Below, piece after piece: positions 42,552 through 51,483 of a stretch of DNA of 64,000 nt. Numbering within the stretch: the first letter of the stretch is position 1; each line of letters opens with the position of its first letter. The translations under genes and the position numbers were made by a program. Where the stretch lies: the NCBI RefSeq assembly GCF_008107695.1, contig NZ_VIRG01000070.1:558001-622000 (forward strand), read 5' to 3'. Origin of the DNA: Stappia sp. BW2 (GTDB lineage: Bacteria > Pseudomonadota > Alphaproteobacteria > Rhizobiales > Stappiaceae). The notes beneath the pieces are model-generated. The model was not told where the DNA came from. It did not search any database and saw only the letters and a list, made by a program, of their open reading frames with translations.

Positions 42552-44443
42552 CCGTTTGACTGTCCACCCAGTTCGTCCAGGATCTTCGCCATTTCTTCCT
42601 CGATCGGGTTCCTGTCGCCAAGACCGGCCGATGGCCTGACCGGTGCCTTGACCGGCGGGGCGGAGGTCGTCACGGGATTGCCTGCTGCCGGTGCGGGTGG
42701 TGTCACCGTTGCCGACGGGACGGGCGTTATCGTTGCCACCGAGCTGTTGTCTTCTTCTGGATCTTCGGCGTGCTGCTCCGGCGTGCTGAAGGTTTCAGCC
42801 TGCGCCTGTTCCTGTGCCTGCACCACGGGCGCCGTTTCCGGAGCCATTGCCAAGGTTGGGGCAGAGGGTTCCGGAACATCTTCCAGAAGATCGCCAATAT
42901 CCAGAGTAAGCTCGGGGGACGGGCTTTCCTTTTCGGCGGTTTGTGCCTCGGTCGCAGCGGTCTCTTCGATCGTCGTTCCTGCGGCCTGCACTGTCTCTTC
43001 CGTCGCATCCGCGCTGACTTCGGCTGAGGCGGCCTCGTCAGTTCCTGCAGTGTCGTCTGCTGTCAGTTGCGCAGACAGTGTCAGGTCAGTCGCATCCGAT
43101 GTGTCATCCGGCAGCTGCGCGGCAAAAGCGGTCTGGTCCGGCGCCGTTGCGATTTCCTCAGGCAGGGGGGGGTCTTCCTCGGCGGGCTGGATGCTCGCCG
43201 CTGTCACCGTGGCCGCCGCGAGCACCGGTTCCACCTTCTGACCCTGTGGAACCTGCTCAACAGGTTTCAAGAGTGCGGTCTTGGCTCGGGCTGCGGGACC
43301 TGACGCCGGCGGCGAAATGGTGCCGCCATAAGACGGACGGTCCCGGGCTGTGAAAGGACGTGCCAGGGATTTCAAGGTGGACGTGGCCTTGCTTTCCTGC
43401 GGTGCGGATGCCGCCGAGACGTCTGGGCGCACCTCTGGTGCCTTTGCCGCCATGGCAGGTTCGTCCGGCTGAATTTCAGGCTGCAAGCTAGCGGTGATTT
43501 CCACTTTTGCTTCACCGGCATCCTGGGGTACCTGAACCTCCTGCACCGGAGGAACAGGCGCGGCTGGTTTTGGCATCGCCTTGTTGAAGCCGTTCTGCGT
43601 CGCGGCGCGCAAGAGGTCGCTCGCGCGGTTGAAGCCCCCACCTTCTTCCGGAGTGGTCGTCTGCGCGGTCGCCGGTTGAGCGGACGGGGCTGCTGGTGCT
43701 GGAGCTGTCTGGGCTGCACGCGCTGCCAATGGTCGGGAAACCGTGGGTTCGGAGTAATTGCGCGATGGGGCTGTCGGCGTGGTTGCCGGTGGCGGGGTCG
43801 GGCTAGTGGCGGATGGTGCGGACGCGGCAGACGGAGCAGGGGCAGCGGCGACAGGTGCCTTGTAGGTAGGTGCCACTGGTGTTGAAGGCTGCGGAGCCGG
43901 GGCAGGCGAGGCCGCTAAGGCCGCAGCCAGCTGCGGCGCTGGCGAGGCGTGTTGCGGTACGGGTTCGGAAGCCTGCACAGGTGTGCGGGCCTGAACGGCG
44001 GGAGCGGCGGCTTCCTCGTCCGGAAGCAGTTCGTCAGGCCGCGCCGGAATTTCCGGTCCGGGCGCGAGTGGGGCCTTGACCGGCATGGCCATGCCGGAGG
44101 GAGCTGGGGCGTGGTGCCCGGTCCGGGCCTGGGGCAGGGGCGTGTTGCGGACGATGTTCTGCTCCACAACCACGTCGCTCGGTCCGCCAACGAGGATGAG
44201 ATGTTCTATGTTGTCGCGGCGAACGAGCAGAAGACGACGCCGGGCATCGACCGTGGCACTGTCCATAATGGCGATCCGGGGCTGCCGGTTGCGGCTCTGC
44301 GGGGCATTGGCGCCCATCAGGCGCTTCAGAATGAAAATGAAGAGGCCAAACAGCAGCAGCACAACGGCCAATGCCAGTATAACTGCGATTGCCTGCGTGA
44401 TACCCCCGCTCACGTTGAATGTGGTCTCAATCCAATTGTTCAT
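42548..44443 (-). CDS. fliO: FliO-like protein with a very long disordered tail
   Basis: The product has 631 residues. The first 100 fit FliO: one transmembrane helix (about 15-44) and a small domain IMDSATVDARRRLLLVRRDNIEHLILVGGPSDVVVEQNIVR. Residues about 105-605 are almost wholly Ala/Pro/Glu/Thr and must be disordered. The last part is an acidic helix (NPIEEEMAKILDELGG). FliO assists FliP assembly and is usually 100-300 residues. GAGGATAAG lies before the ATG. It is divergent from flgB across a 423-base region. Confidence 0.85.
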   Translation of the reverse strand: MNNWIETTFNVSGGITQAIAVILALAVVLLLFGLFIFILKRLMGANAPQSRNRQPRIAIMDSATVDARRRLLLVRRDNIEHLILVGGPSDVVVEQNIVRNTPLPQARTGHHAPAPSGMAMPVKAPLAPGPEIPARPDELLPDEEAAAPAVQARTPVQASEPVPQHASPAPQLAAALAASPAPAPQPSTPVAPTYKAPVAAAPAPSAASAPSATSPTPPPATTPTAPSRNYSEPTVSRPLAARAAQTAPAPAAPSAQPATAQTTTPEEGGGFNRASDLLRAATQNGFNKAMPKPAAPVPPVQEVQVPQDAGEAKVEITASLQPEIQPDEPAMAAKAPEVRPDVSAASAPQESKATSTLKSLARPFTARDRPSYGGTISPPASGPAARAKTALLKPVEQVPQGQKVEPVLAAATVTAASIQPAEEDPPLPEEIATAPDQTAFAAQLPDDTSDATDLTLSAQLTADDTAGTDEAASAEVSADATEETVQAAGTTIEETAATEAQTAEKESPSPELTLDIGDLLEDVPEPSAPTLAMAPETAPVVQAQEQAQAETFSTPEQHAEDPEEDNSSVATITPVPSATVTPPAPAAGNPVTTSAPPVKAPVRPSAGLGDRNPIEEEMAKILDELGGQSNG

Positions 44444-44693
44444 CTTATCCTCGTGCCGCCCCGCTTGCGGTGTAATCGCGTTTGCCGGTTACTCCGGCTT
44501 TTTGCCTCTATTGGGGAGCATTGCCTTTATCCCCAGTAATTCCGGCCGCTGTGCCGGTGCAGGCTCCTGTGCCGCAAACCTCTCGGCTTTTTCGTGTTTC
44601 CCGGCTGTGGCGTGTCTGTTTTGGCGCGCCGGCACCGGTTCGGCAGCTTGCTGATCCGCTTCGAATCTCTCTAGGACTTGAAGTTAACAGAAG

Positions 44694-44710
44694 CAGGCAA
44701 ATTTTGCCTG
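44694..44710. promoter_or_regulatory. Near-perfect palindrome upstream of flgB
   Basis: CAGGCAAA-T-TTTGCCTG has 8-bp arms with a single central base, typical of a dimeric regulator site. It lies about 90 bases upstream of the CtrA-type box and 155 bases before flgB. No family can be named from the sequence. Confidence 0.4.
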
Positions 44711-44801
44711 TTGGTCGCACCGCTCTTTTTGCGAAATGCAAAGGAATGTTGCCTCCTCCACTGGTTTTTGAGGGTTTCGTGCGGCAAGTGGTAAATGGCT
44801 G

Positions 44802-44818
44802 TTAACCTTTCATTAACC
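44802..44818 (+). promoter_or_regulatory. CtrA-type box upstream of flgB-flgC-fliE-fliQ-fliR-flhB
   Basis: TTAA-CCTTTCA-TTAACC is a full match to the CtrA core TTAA-N7-TTAAC. It lies 48-65 bases before the flgB ATG, where it could position or activate an early flagellar promoter. Confidence 0.7.
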
Positions 44819-44866
44819 ATTTGAGCGGCAATCATTGCCGAGTTGGTTAACGAATGGTGAATCGGA

Positions 44867-45271
44867 ATGGCCATAACGGATCTGCCGCTGTTCCAGGCGT
44901 TGAAATCCAAGATGCAGTGGCACCAGACGAGACAGAGCGTGCTGGCGCAGAACATCGCAAACGCGGATACGCCCGGTTACCTGGCGCGGGATGTCAAGGA
45001 GTATTCCTTCAAGGATCATATCGGCCGCCAGTCGCTTAACCTGTCAACGGAGACGACGGCGTCCGGGCATATTCGCGGCAGTCTTGGCGCGACGAATTCG
45101 GCAAAGATCAAGGAAGAAAACAGCTTCGAAGTCACGCCGAGCGGCAACAGTGTCAATCTGGAAGAGCAGATGATGCAAATCACCGAGAACCAGATGGACT
45201 TCCAGGCCGCAACGACGCTTTACACCAAGGGACTGGGTCTCATCCGGACGGCACTTTCCAAAAGTGTATGA
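44867..45271 (+). CDS. flgB: Proximal rod protein FlgB
   Basis: The 134-residue product has the FlgB N-terminus (HQTRQSVLAQNIANADTPGYLARDV) and C-terminus (NLEEQMMQITENQMDFQAATTLYTKGLGLIRTAL). It forms the base of the rod in the periplasm. It is the first gene of a six-gene rightward group that includes the export gate. Confidence 0.96.
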   Translation: MAITDLPLFQALKSKMQWHQTRQSVLAQNIANADTPGYLARDVKEYSFKDHIGRQSLNLSTETTASGHIRGSLGATNSAKIKEENSFEVTPSGNSVNLEEQMMQITENQMDFQAATTLYTKGLGLIRTALSKSV

Positions 45272-45303
45272 GGCAAGGCAGCACAAGCTAAAGGACCGAT
45301 AAC

Positions 45304-45714
45304 ATGGACCTGATCAAATCCCTGTTTATCTCGGCAAGCGGGCTGAGAGCACAGAACGGGCGCATGCGCATCATCGCGGAGAACATTGCGAACGCGAACT
45401 CCACCGCGAAGACCCCGGAAGAACTGCCTTACCGGCGCAAGATCCCGACCTTCAAGAGCCATTTCGACAAGGAAATGGGCGCGGATGTGGTCGAGTTGGG
45501 CAAGGTTGCCGAAGACAATACGGATTTCCGCTCGGTGCTGATGCCCGGCCACCCGGCTGCCGATGCCAATGGCTATGTGCTTCAGCCCAACGTCAACACG
45601 TTGATCGAAACGACGGACATGCGCGAGGCGCAACGGTCCTACGAAGCCAATCTGAACGTCATCGATTCCACGCGGAAGATGCTGCAGCGGACCATCGATA
45701 TCCTGCGCGCCTGA
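45304..45714 (+). CDS. flgC: Proximal rod protein FlgC
   Basis: The 136-residue product has the rod motif (SASGLRAQNGRMRIIAENIANANST), the GYVLQPNVN core and the C-terminus EAQRSYEANLNVIDSTRKMLQRTIDILRA. It joins FlgB and FliE in the proximal rod. It lies 32 bases after flgB and 34 before fliE. AAAGGACC precedes the ATG. Confidence 0.97.
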   Translation: MDLIKSLFISASGLRAQNGRMRIIAENIANANSTAKTPEELPYRRKIPTFKSHFDKEMGADVVELGKVAEDNTDFRSVLMPGHPAADANGYVLQPNVNTLIETTDMREAQRSYEANLNVIDSTRKMLQRTIDILRA

Positions 45715-45748
45715 GCGGCAGTCATAATTCGGCAAGGGAGCCAAAACC

Positions 45749-46069
45749 ATGTCTACTCCATCGATCGCAAATAACGCCTATCAGATGGCCGCCAAGCTGC
45801 AGCAGCAGGCGCGGGCGATCGAGGACAAGGCGGGTGCTCCGGAAGCTGCCGGTCTCGATTTCAGTGCGTTGGTGAATGAGGCTGTCGGAGGCGTTGTCGA
45901 CAAGGGCCGTGTGGCCGATGACAAGGCTGTCGGCATGATCGAGGGCAAGTCGGATGTGGTCGACGTGGTCACCGCCATCGCCGAGACCGAAGTTGCCCTG
46001 GAAACGATGGTCGCCGTGCGCGACAGGGTGATCTCCGCCTATGAGGAAATCATGCGGATGCCGATCTGA
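45749..46069 (+). CDS. fliE: Hook-basal body protein FliE
   Basis: The 106-residue product has the FliE pattern FSALVNEAVGGVVDKGRVADDKAVGMIEGKSDVVDVVTAIAETEVALETMVAVRDRVISAYEEIMRMPI. FliE is the adaptor between the MS ring or export gate and the rod. It is in the middle of the flgB-to-flhB group. Confidence 0.96.
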   Translation: MSTPSIANNAYQMAAKLQQQARAIEDKAGAPEAAGLDFSALVNEAVGGVVDKGRVADDKAVGMIEGKSDVVDVVTAIAETEVALETMVAVRDRVISAYEEIMRMPI

Positions 46070-46093
46070 TATGAAGCGGCGCGGGGGGCTGTC

Positions 46094-46360
46094 ATGACCG
46101 GTGGTGAAGTTCTCGATCTCGCACGGGAAGGCGTCTGGACCATGATCCTGGTGGCCGGGCCTGTGATGATTGTCGGGCTTCTGGTGGGCGTCGTCATTGC
46201 GCTGTTCCAGGCTCTGACGCAGATCCAGGAAATGACGCTGGTTTTCGTGCCCAAGATCCTTGCGATCTTCGTGACAATCCTGATCTCGCTGCCGTTCATG
46301 AGTCAGGTTCTGGAGGCCTTCATGAGCAGGGTTGCCGAAATGATCCTGACCACCGGTTAG
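46094..46360 (+). CDS. fliQ: Flagellar export gate protein FliQ
   Basis: The 88-residue product has two membrane helices (about 16-38 and 52-74) and the conserved ALTQIQEMTLVFVPKI between them. It is part of the FliPQR export gate. It begins 24 bases after fliE and ends 13 bases before fliR. Confidence 0.96.
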   Translation: MTGGEVLDLAREGVWTMILVAGPVMIVGLLVGVVIALFQALTQIQEMTLVFVPKILAIFVTILISLPFMSQVLEAFMSRVAEMILTTG

Positions 46361-46373
46361 GACGTGGCCCTTC

Positions 46374-47147
46374 ATGACCATTCAGCTGGATTATCTGCCG
46401 AACGTCGCTGCAATCTTCATGCTGATGTTCGCGCGTCTGGGCACAATGGTCATGCTGCTGCCTGCGCTTGGCGAAAGCACGATCCCGACCCGGTTCCGGC
46501 TGACCATCGCCCTGGCGCTGACCATCGTTCTTTATCCTGTCGGGTCGCAGTATTATCCGGCCGACGTGACGTCAAACACCTACCGCATGATTGCGCTTCT
46601 GTTCGGGGAAGTGGCCATAGGTCTCGGCATTGGTCTGTGTGCCAAGATGATCACATCCGTTCTGCAGATCGCGGGCATGATCATGGCCAACCAGTCCGGC
46701 CTCGCGTTTGCGCTCGGCACGGATGTCGCGAACCAGGGCCAGCAGGGCGCTCTGTTCGGCAACTTTCTGTCGATCCTCGGCATCACGCTCGTTTTCGTCA
46801 GCGACAGCCATTACCTGGTGATTGCCGCGCTCCACGACAGTTTCACGATCTTTCCACCGGGACTGGGTGTGCCTGTCGGCGATTTTTCCCAGAACGCGGC
46901 GGAAACCGTCGCGCATGTGTTTTCCATAGCGGTGCGCATGAGCGCGCCTTTTCTGGTTGTCGGTCTGGTTTTCTATTTCGGCCTTGGCCTGCTCAACAAG
47001 CTGATGCCGCAAATGCAGATCTTCTTTATCGCCATGCCCGTGAATATCGCGATCGGGCTTTTCATGCTCATGGTGCTGATCACGACCCTGATGATGTTCT
47101 ATCTGGATCATTTTCAGCAAGCACTCGGCAAGTTCATCGTGGGGTAG
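46374..47147 (+). CDS. fliR: Flagellar export gate protein FliR
   Basis: The 257-residue product has six or more membrane helices. Family segments include FMLMFARLGTMVMLLPALGESTIPTRFRLTIALAL, GEVAIGLGIGLCAKMI, GMIMANQSGLAFA and the C-terminal NKLMPQMQIFFIAMPVNIAIGLFML. It completes the export gate with FliP and FliQ. It ends 9 bases before flhB. Confidence 0.96.
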   Translation: MTIQLDYLPNVAAIFMLMFARLGTMVMLLPALGESTIPTRFRLTIALALTIVLYPVGSQYYPADVTSNTYRMIALLFGEVAIGLGIGLCAKMITSVLQIAGMIMANQSGLAFALGTDVANQGQQGALFGNFLSILGITLVFVSDSHYLVIAALHDSFTIFPPGLGVPVGDFSQNAAETVAHVFSIAVRMSAPFLVVGLVFYFGLGLLNKLMPQMQIFFIAMPVNIAIGLFMLMVLITTLMMFYLDHFQQALGKFIVG

Positions 47148-47156
47148 CGCTGCGCA

Positions 47157-48236
47157 ATGGCAGACAATAGCGACGACTCTGAAAAAACAGAGGACCCCAC
47201 GCACAAGCGCCTGAAAGAGGCGCATGACAAGGGGGACGTACCGAAATCTCAGGAAGTCAGCACCTGGTTCACTCTGGCCGGGGCAACGCTGATGATTGCG
47301 ATTTTCGCACCCAGCACCGCTGTGTCGCTTGGGGGCATGATGAAAGGCTACCTGGAGCATGCGCACCAGATCGCGGTGGACGGCTATGCACTCAAGGCCT
47401 TGTGGCGGGACACCGGTCAGTCGGTCGCTCTTATCGTCGGCTTTCCGCTTCTGGCCCTGGTGATCATGGCTGTTGCGGGCAATCTCGTGCAGCACCAGCC
47501 ACTGCTGACGGCGGAGACGATCAAGCCGAAACTGTCCAAGGTCTCGCCGGCGTCGGGGTTCAAACGCCTGTTTTCGTCCGAGAGCCTGGTGAACTTCGCC
47601 AAGGGCATGGTGAAGATAGCAGTCGTCGGTGCCATCATGGTGGCCGTGATGTGGCCACACCGCGATGAAGCGGAAGTGATGGTGTTTGCCGATACGCACA
47701 TCATTCTGGAGGAAGCCAGGGTTCTTATCCTGCAGCTTCTGTCCGCCGTTCTGGCGGTGATGACGGTCGTTGCCGGAGCCGATTTCATCTATCAGCGCCA
47801 CAAATGGTTCAACAAGCAGAAGATGTCGCTGCAAGAGGTCAAGGAAGAATACAAGCAGACCGAGGGCGATCCGCAGGTCAAGGGCAAGATCCGTCAGTTG
47901 CGCATGGAGCGCTCGCGCAAGCGCATGATGGCTGCCGTGCCGCAGGCAACAGTGGTGGTCACGAACCCGACGCACTATGCTGTGGCGCTGAAATACGAAG
48001 AGGGCATGGGTGCACCGCTCTGTCTTGCCAAGGGTACGGACGCGACCGCGCTCAAAATTCGTGAAGTTGCCAAGGAAAGCGATATTCCGGTCGTTGAAAA
48101 TCCGCCCCTTGCACGTGCACTTTATGCGACGGTCGACATCGATCAGGAAGTTCCTGAGGAGCACTTCAAGGCGGTTGCCGAAGTCATCGGCTTCGTCTTC
48201 CGCATGCGCAAGCGCGCGTCCTGGCGCTCCAACTAA
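47157..48236 (+). CDS. flhB: Flagellar export switch protein FlhB
   Basis: The 359-residue product starts with the acidic N-terminus ending EDPTHKRLKEAHDKGDVPKSQEV, followed by four membrane helices. The cytoplasmic domain holds the autocleavage motif NPTH at 270-273 (VVVTNPTHYAVALKY). Cleavage there lets the export apparatus switch from hook to filament substrates. Length and motif are normal. It is the last flagellar gene of the group; cckA follows after about 150 bases. Confidence 0.97.
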   Translation: MADNSDDSEKTEDPTHKRLKEAHDKGDVPKSQEVSTWFTLAGATLMIAIFAPSTAVSLGGMMKGYLEHAHQIAVDGYALKALWRDTGQSVALIVGFPLLALVIMAVAGNLVQHQPLLTAETIKPKLSKVSPASGFKRLFSSESLVNFAKGMVKIAVVGAIMVAVMWPHRDEAEVMVFADTHIILEEARVLILQLLSAVLAVMTVVAGADFIYQRHKWFNKQKMSLQEVKEEYKQTEGDPQVKGKIRQLRMERSRKRMMAAVPQATVVVTNPTHYAVALKYEEGMGAPLCLAKGTDATALKIREVAKESDIPVVENPPLARALYATVDIDQEVPEEHFKAVAEVIGFVFRMRKRASWRSN

Positions 48237-48284
48237 GTTGCTCTCAAGGAGAGTGGACTGAAAAAGTCCGCAGCAAACAAGTGA

Positions 48285-48319
48285 ATTTCAACAGGACTTG
48301 GTCGCATATCAGTTGAAAT
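48285..48319. promoter_or_regulatory. Inverted repeat upstream of cckA
   Basis: ATTTCAAC and GTTGAAAT are 8-bp inverted arms 19 bases apart, ending 70 bases before the cckA ATG. A smaller GGACT-N5-AGTCC hairpin lies at 48255-48269. The long spacing would suit a large hairpin or a looped protein site. Confidence 0.3.
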
Positions 48320-48389
48320 CGGTTATTAAGCACAGAATGCTTATGAACGGCCCCTTCAAGAACCGAATCGGGCCCGGGAGACAGGATTG

Positions 48390-50942
48390 ATGAGTGACAT
48401 GGACGGGGCGCCGAGCGGGCCAATGATCAGCCGCCCGGAACGTTCCGGGAATATAGGCCTTCTCATAGGTCTCGCACTGCTGCTCGTCGGCGCTGCTGCT
48501 GCCTTTGCGGTCATGGACCGCGAAGTGGCGCAGCCGTTTATTCTTGCGCTGCTCGGCATCCTGGCCGTTGTCGGCGTTTTCTGTCTGTTTGCCGGAGCCA
48601 TCGGGTTTCTGCGTCTGTCCGCCCGCCCGGGCGAAGCCAACCCGCTGGCGTCCGCTTTTGTCGATACGCTCGAGGACGGGGCGCTCATTACCGATCTGGA
48701 TGGCAGGCTCGTCTATGCCAACAAGGCCTATGCGGATCTGACCGGCGCCGAGACCGCTGCCGACATCCGCGTCGTCGAGCGCGTGTTTTCGTCCGACCCG
48801 GATGCCACCGACGCCATTTTCCGCCTGTCGCAGGCCATGCGCGACAGCCGCAGGGCGCAGGAAGAAATTCGCATGCCGTTCCCGCTCGGCCGGTCGGACG
48901 GCACCGCGCGCTGGTACCGGGTGTCGGTGCGGCCGCTGCAAGTGTCCAAGGAGCGCGGTGGCGGCAAGCCCATGGCGGTCTGGCAACTGGCGGACATCAC
49001 CCGCGACCGAGCCGAACAGGAGAACTCGTTCCAGGAACTGCAACGGGTTATCAACTTCCTGGATCATGCCCCGGCCGGCTTCTTTTCCTGCGATGCGGAA
49101 GGGCGCATCGTCTATCTGAACGCAACGCTCGCCGACTGGCTCGGTTACGATCTTGCCCAGTTCGATGCTGGCGATCTGGATCTGTCGAGCATCGTGCGCG
49201 GCGACGGCACCGAGCTGATCCGTTCCATCAAGGGACAGGCAGGAGACGTCAAGAGCGAGACCTTCGATCTCGACTTCGTGACGCGCAATGGCCGGGGTCT
49301 GCCGGTGCGTCTGCTCCACCGTGTGCCTTTCGGCGAGAACGGGCAGCCAGGCGACAGCCGGACACTGGTGCTCAACAGGTCGCGCGGTGAGGAAGCCTCC
49401 GAAGCGCTACGGGCGGCTGAGGTTCGCTTTGCCCGTTTCTTCAACAACACCCCCATTGCCATTGCCTCGCTCGACAAGGAAGGCCGGGTTCTGAGAACCA
49501 ATGCGCCGTTCCTGAAACTGTTCGGTGCCGTCGACTCGGATGACGAATCCCCCAAGCTCGAGGCCTATGTTGCCGAGAGCGGGCGCCGGGAACTGGCGAA
49601 ATCTCTGCAGGCCGCAGCAAATGGTATCGGCGAGATAGCCCCCATCGACATTCCGCTTGTCGAGGGCAACGATCCGCGCTCCGCGACCTTCTATGTCTCC
49701 GCCGTGCAGGAAGGCGAGGGCGACGGCGAAGCAGCCATTGTCTATGCGCTGGAAACCACCCAGCAGCGGGCATTGGAAGCCCAGTTCGCCCAGAGCCAGA
49801 AGATGCAGGCCATTGGCCAGCTGGCCGGCGGTGTCGCGCATGACTTCAACAACGTCCTGACCGCCATCATCGGCTTTTCCGATCTGCTGCTGGCCAGCCA
49901 CCGGCCGACCGATCCGTCCTTCCAGGACATCATGAACATCAAGCAGAACGCCAACCGCGCCGCCGGCCTGGTGCGGCAGCTGCTGGCCTTCTCACGCCGT
50001 CAGACGCTGCGTCCGCAGCAACTGGAGCTGAACGACGTTCTTGCGGATCTCTCCATCCTGCTGGATCGCCTGCTGGGCGAGAAGCTGGAGCTGAAGGTGA
50101 TCCATGGTCGCGATCTGTGGCCGGTGATGGCCGATCTCAACCAGCTTGAGCAGGTGATCGTCAATCTGGCGGTCAACGCGGGCGATGCGATGTCCGACGG
50201 TGGCCGTCTGACCATTCGCACGCGCAACGTCAGTGAAGCTGAAAGCACCCAGTTCGAGAACACGCGCGGCATGCCTCCGGGGGAATATACCTTGGTCGAG
50301 GTGGACGACACCGGCCACGGCATTCCGCCGGACGTGATGGAGAAGATCTTCGACCCGTTCTTCTCTACCAAGGAAGTGGGCAAGGGCACGGGCCTCGGAC
50401 TGTCGACGGTTTACGGTATCGTCAAACAGACGGGCGGTTTCATCTTCTGCACCTCCGAAGTCGGTGTCGGCACCACGTTCCGCCTGTTCCTGCCGCGCTA
50501 CATTCCCAAGGTTGTGGAGCAGAAAAAGCCGGAGCCCAAGGAAAGCGAACCGGAAAAGGTCAAGGATCTGACCGGCTCGGCCTCCATCCTTCTTGTGGAG
50601 GACGAGGAGGCGGTGCGGGCCTTCGGCGCCCGTGCGCTCGCCTCGCGCGGCTACACGGTCTACGAGGCTGGCTCGGGCAACGAGGCGCTTGAGGTCATGG
50701 AAGAGACCGACGGCAAGATCGATCTGGTGGTCTCCGATGTGGTCATGCCGGAAATGGACGGGCCGACGCTTCTGGTCGAGCTGCGCAAGACCCGCCCGGA
50801 TCTGAAGATCATCTTCGTTTCCGGTTATGCCGAGGACGCCTTCGAGGAAAACCTGCCTCCGGGCGAAAAGTTCTTCTTCCTGCCCAAGCCCTTCACGCTG
50901 AAGCAGCTGGCGACGACCGTAAAGGATGTCTTGAACGGATAG
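48390..50942 (+). CDS. cckA: Hybrid histidine kinase/phosphatase CckA
   Basis: The 850-residue product (ATG 48390; a TTG one codon earlier is not used) has two membrane helices (about 22-42 and 50-72). PAS regions follow (about 90-220, 235-330, 345-440), then the dimerisation domain with GVAHDFNN and phosphoryl His484. The ATPase domain has N-box ([13 protein letters not shown]), DDTGHGIP and [16 protein letters not shown]. The C-terminal receiver has phospho-acceptor Asp783 ([12 protein letters not shown]). CckA starts the ChpT-CtrA phosphorelay at the inner membrane. Linkage to flhB is conserved in related genomes. Confidence 0.95.
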   Translation: MSDMDGAPSGPMISRPERSGNIGLLIGLALLLVGAAAAFAVMDREVAQPFILALLGILAVVGVFCLFAGAIGFLRLSARPGEANPLASAFVDTLEDGALITDLDGRLVYANKAYADLTGAETAADIRVVERVFSSDPDATDAIFRLSQAMRDSRRAQEEIRMPFPLGRSDGTARWYRVSVRPLQVSKERGGGKPMAVWQLADITRDRAEQENSFQELQRVINFLDHAPAGFFSCDAEGRIVYLNATLADWLGYDLAQFDAGDLDLSSIVRGDGTELIRSIKGQAGDVKSETFDLDFVTRNGRGLPVRLLHRVPFGENGQPGDSRTLVLNRSRGEEASEALRAAEVRFARFFNNTPIAIASLDKEGRVLRTNAPFLKLFGAVDSDDESPKLEAYVAESGRRELAKSLQAAANGIGEIAPIDIPLVEGNDPRSATFYVSAVQEGEGDGEAAIVYALETTQQRALEAQFAQSQKMQAIGQLAGGVAHDFNNVLTAIIGFSDLLLASHRPTDPSFQDIMNIKQNANRAAGLVRQLLAFSRRQTLRPQQLELNDVLADLSILLDRLLGEKLELKVIHGRDLWPVMADLNQLEQVIVNLAVNAGDAMSDGGRLTIRTRNVSEAESTQFENTRGMPPGEYTLVEVDDTGHGIPPDVMEKIFDPFFSTKEVGKGTGLGLSTVYGIVKQTGGFIFCTSEVGVGTTFRLFLPRYIPKVVEQKKPEPKESEPEKVKDLTGSASILLVEDEEAVRAFGARALASRGYTVYEAGSGNEALEVMEETDGKIDLVVSDVVMPEMDGPTLLVELRKTRPDLKIIFVSGYAEDAFEENLPPGEKFFFLPKPFTLKQLATTVKDVLNG

Positions 50943-50994
50943 GCCGACCTGGTCCAGACTTGCCTCAACACCATCCGTTCGAGGCAAGAGGTCC

Positions 50995-51330
50995 ATGCAG
51001 CTTCCAGATTTCATCCGAAAGTTTCCCGCTCTCGATGTTCCCTTTCCCGAGGACGTTGTCAGATCCTACGCAGTGCGCTCGGACGCCGGGCTGGTCGTTT
51101 TTTTCGATTTCGTGAAAGACATGGACCTGCCTCCGCATTCGCATCTGGCGCAATGGGGCACTGTCCAGAGCGGCGAGATCGAATTTACCATCGCTGGTGA
51201 AACCAGGAAGATGGGGCCGGGCGCTATCTACGACATTCCCAGCGGGGCGGAGCACAGCGCGGTCATCAAGGCCGGAACCAAGGTGATCGATGTCTTCGAG
51301 GAGCCTGACCGCTATCCGGTCAAGGGATAG
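50995..51330 (+). CDS. Small cupin-domain protein
   Basis: The 111-residue product is one cupin barrel. Motif 1 is LPPHSHLAQWGTVQSGEIEF, where two histidines and a glutamate are possible metal ligands; motif 2 is YDIPSGAEHSAVIKAG with a further histidine. There is no signal peptide. Substrate and function are unknown; the family includes dioxygenases, isomerases and sensor domains. It lies 52 bases after cckA with no sign of coupling. Confidence 0.8.
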   Translation: MQLPDFIRKFPALDVPFPEDVVRSYAVRSDAGLVVFFDFVKDMDLPPHSHLAQWGTVQSGEIEFTIAGETRKMGPGAIYDIPSGAEHSAVIKAGTKVIDVFEEPDRYPVKG

Positions 51331-51483
51331 CACTTGATACAGGCCCTGGGCGTTGCCGCCTGCCACTGCGTTGCGCCGGTTCAGCTCTGAGAGCATTCGG
51401 TTGAGGATTGCAGTTACCCTTCCATCCCGAATGCGCTAGAGGAAGGTCACGAAAGGCTGTCTGCGACGAAAAGGGCTGACACG

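Larger units (their letters stand above)
44444..44866. other. Divergent regulatory region fliO / flgB
   Basis: These 423 bases hold no supported gene; frames of 60-94 codons here lack family character and cross the flgB start. Visible elements are a near-perfect palindrome (44694-44710), a TTTGC-N5-GCAAA dyad (about 44727-44741), a CtrA-type box (44802-44818) and a second, degenerate box GGTTAA-CGAATGG-TGAA (44845-44861) next to the flgB start. Confidence 0.6.

Noticed and set aside
46572..48164. 530-codon minus-strand frame opposite fliR and flhB
   Set aside because: It is His/Arg-rich antisense of two certain flagellar genes.
48237..48269. Small hairpins (CTCTC/GAGAG, GGACT/AGTCC) as an flhB terminator
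   Set aside because: Stems are 5 bp and no T-run follows, so termination is not supported.
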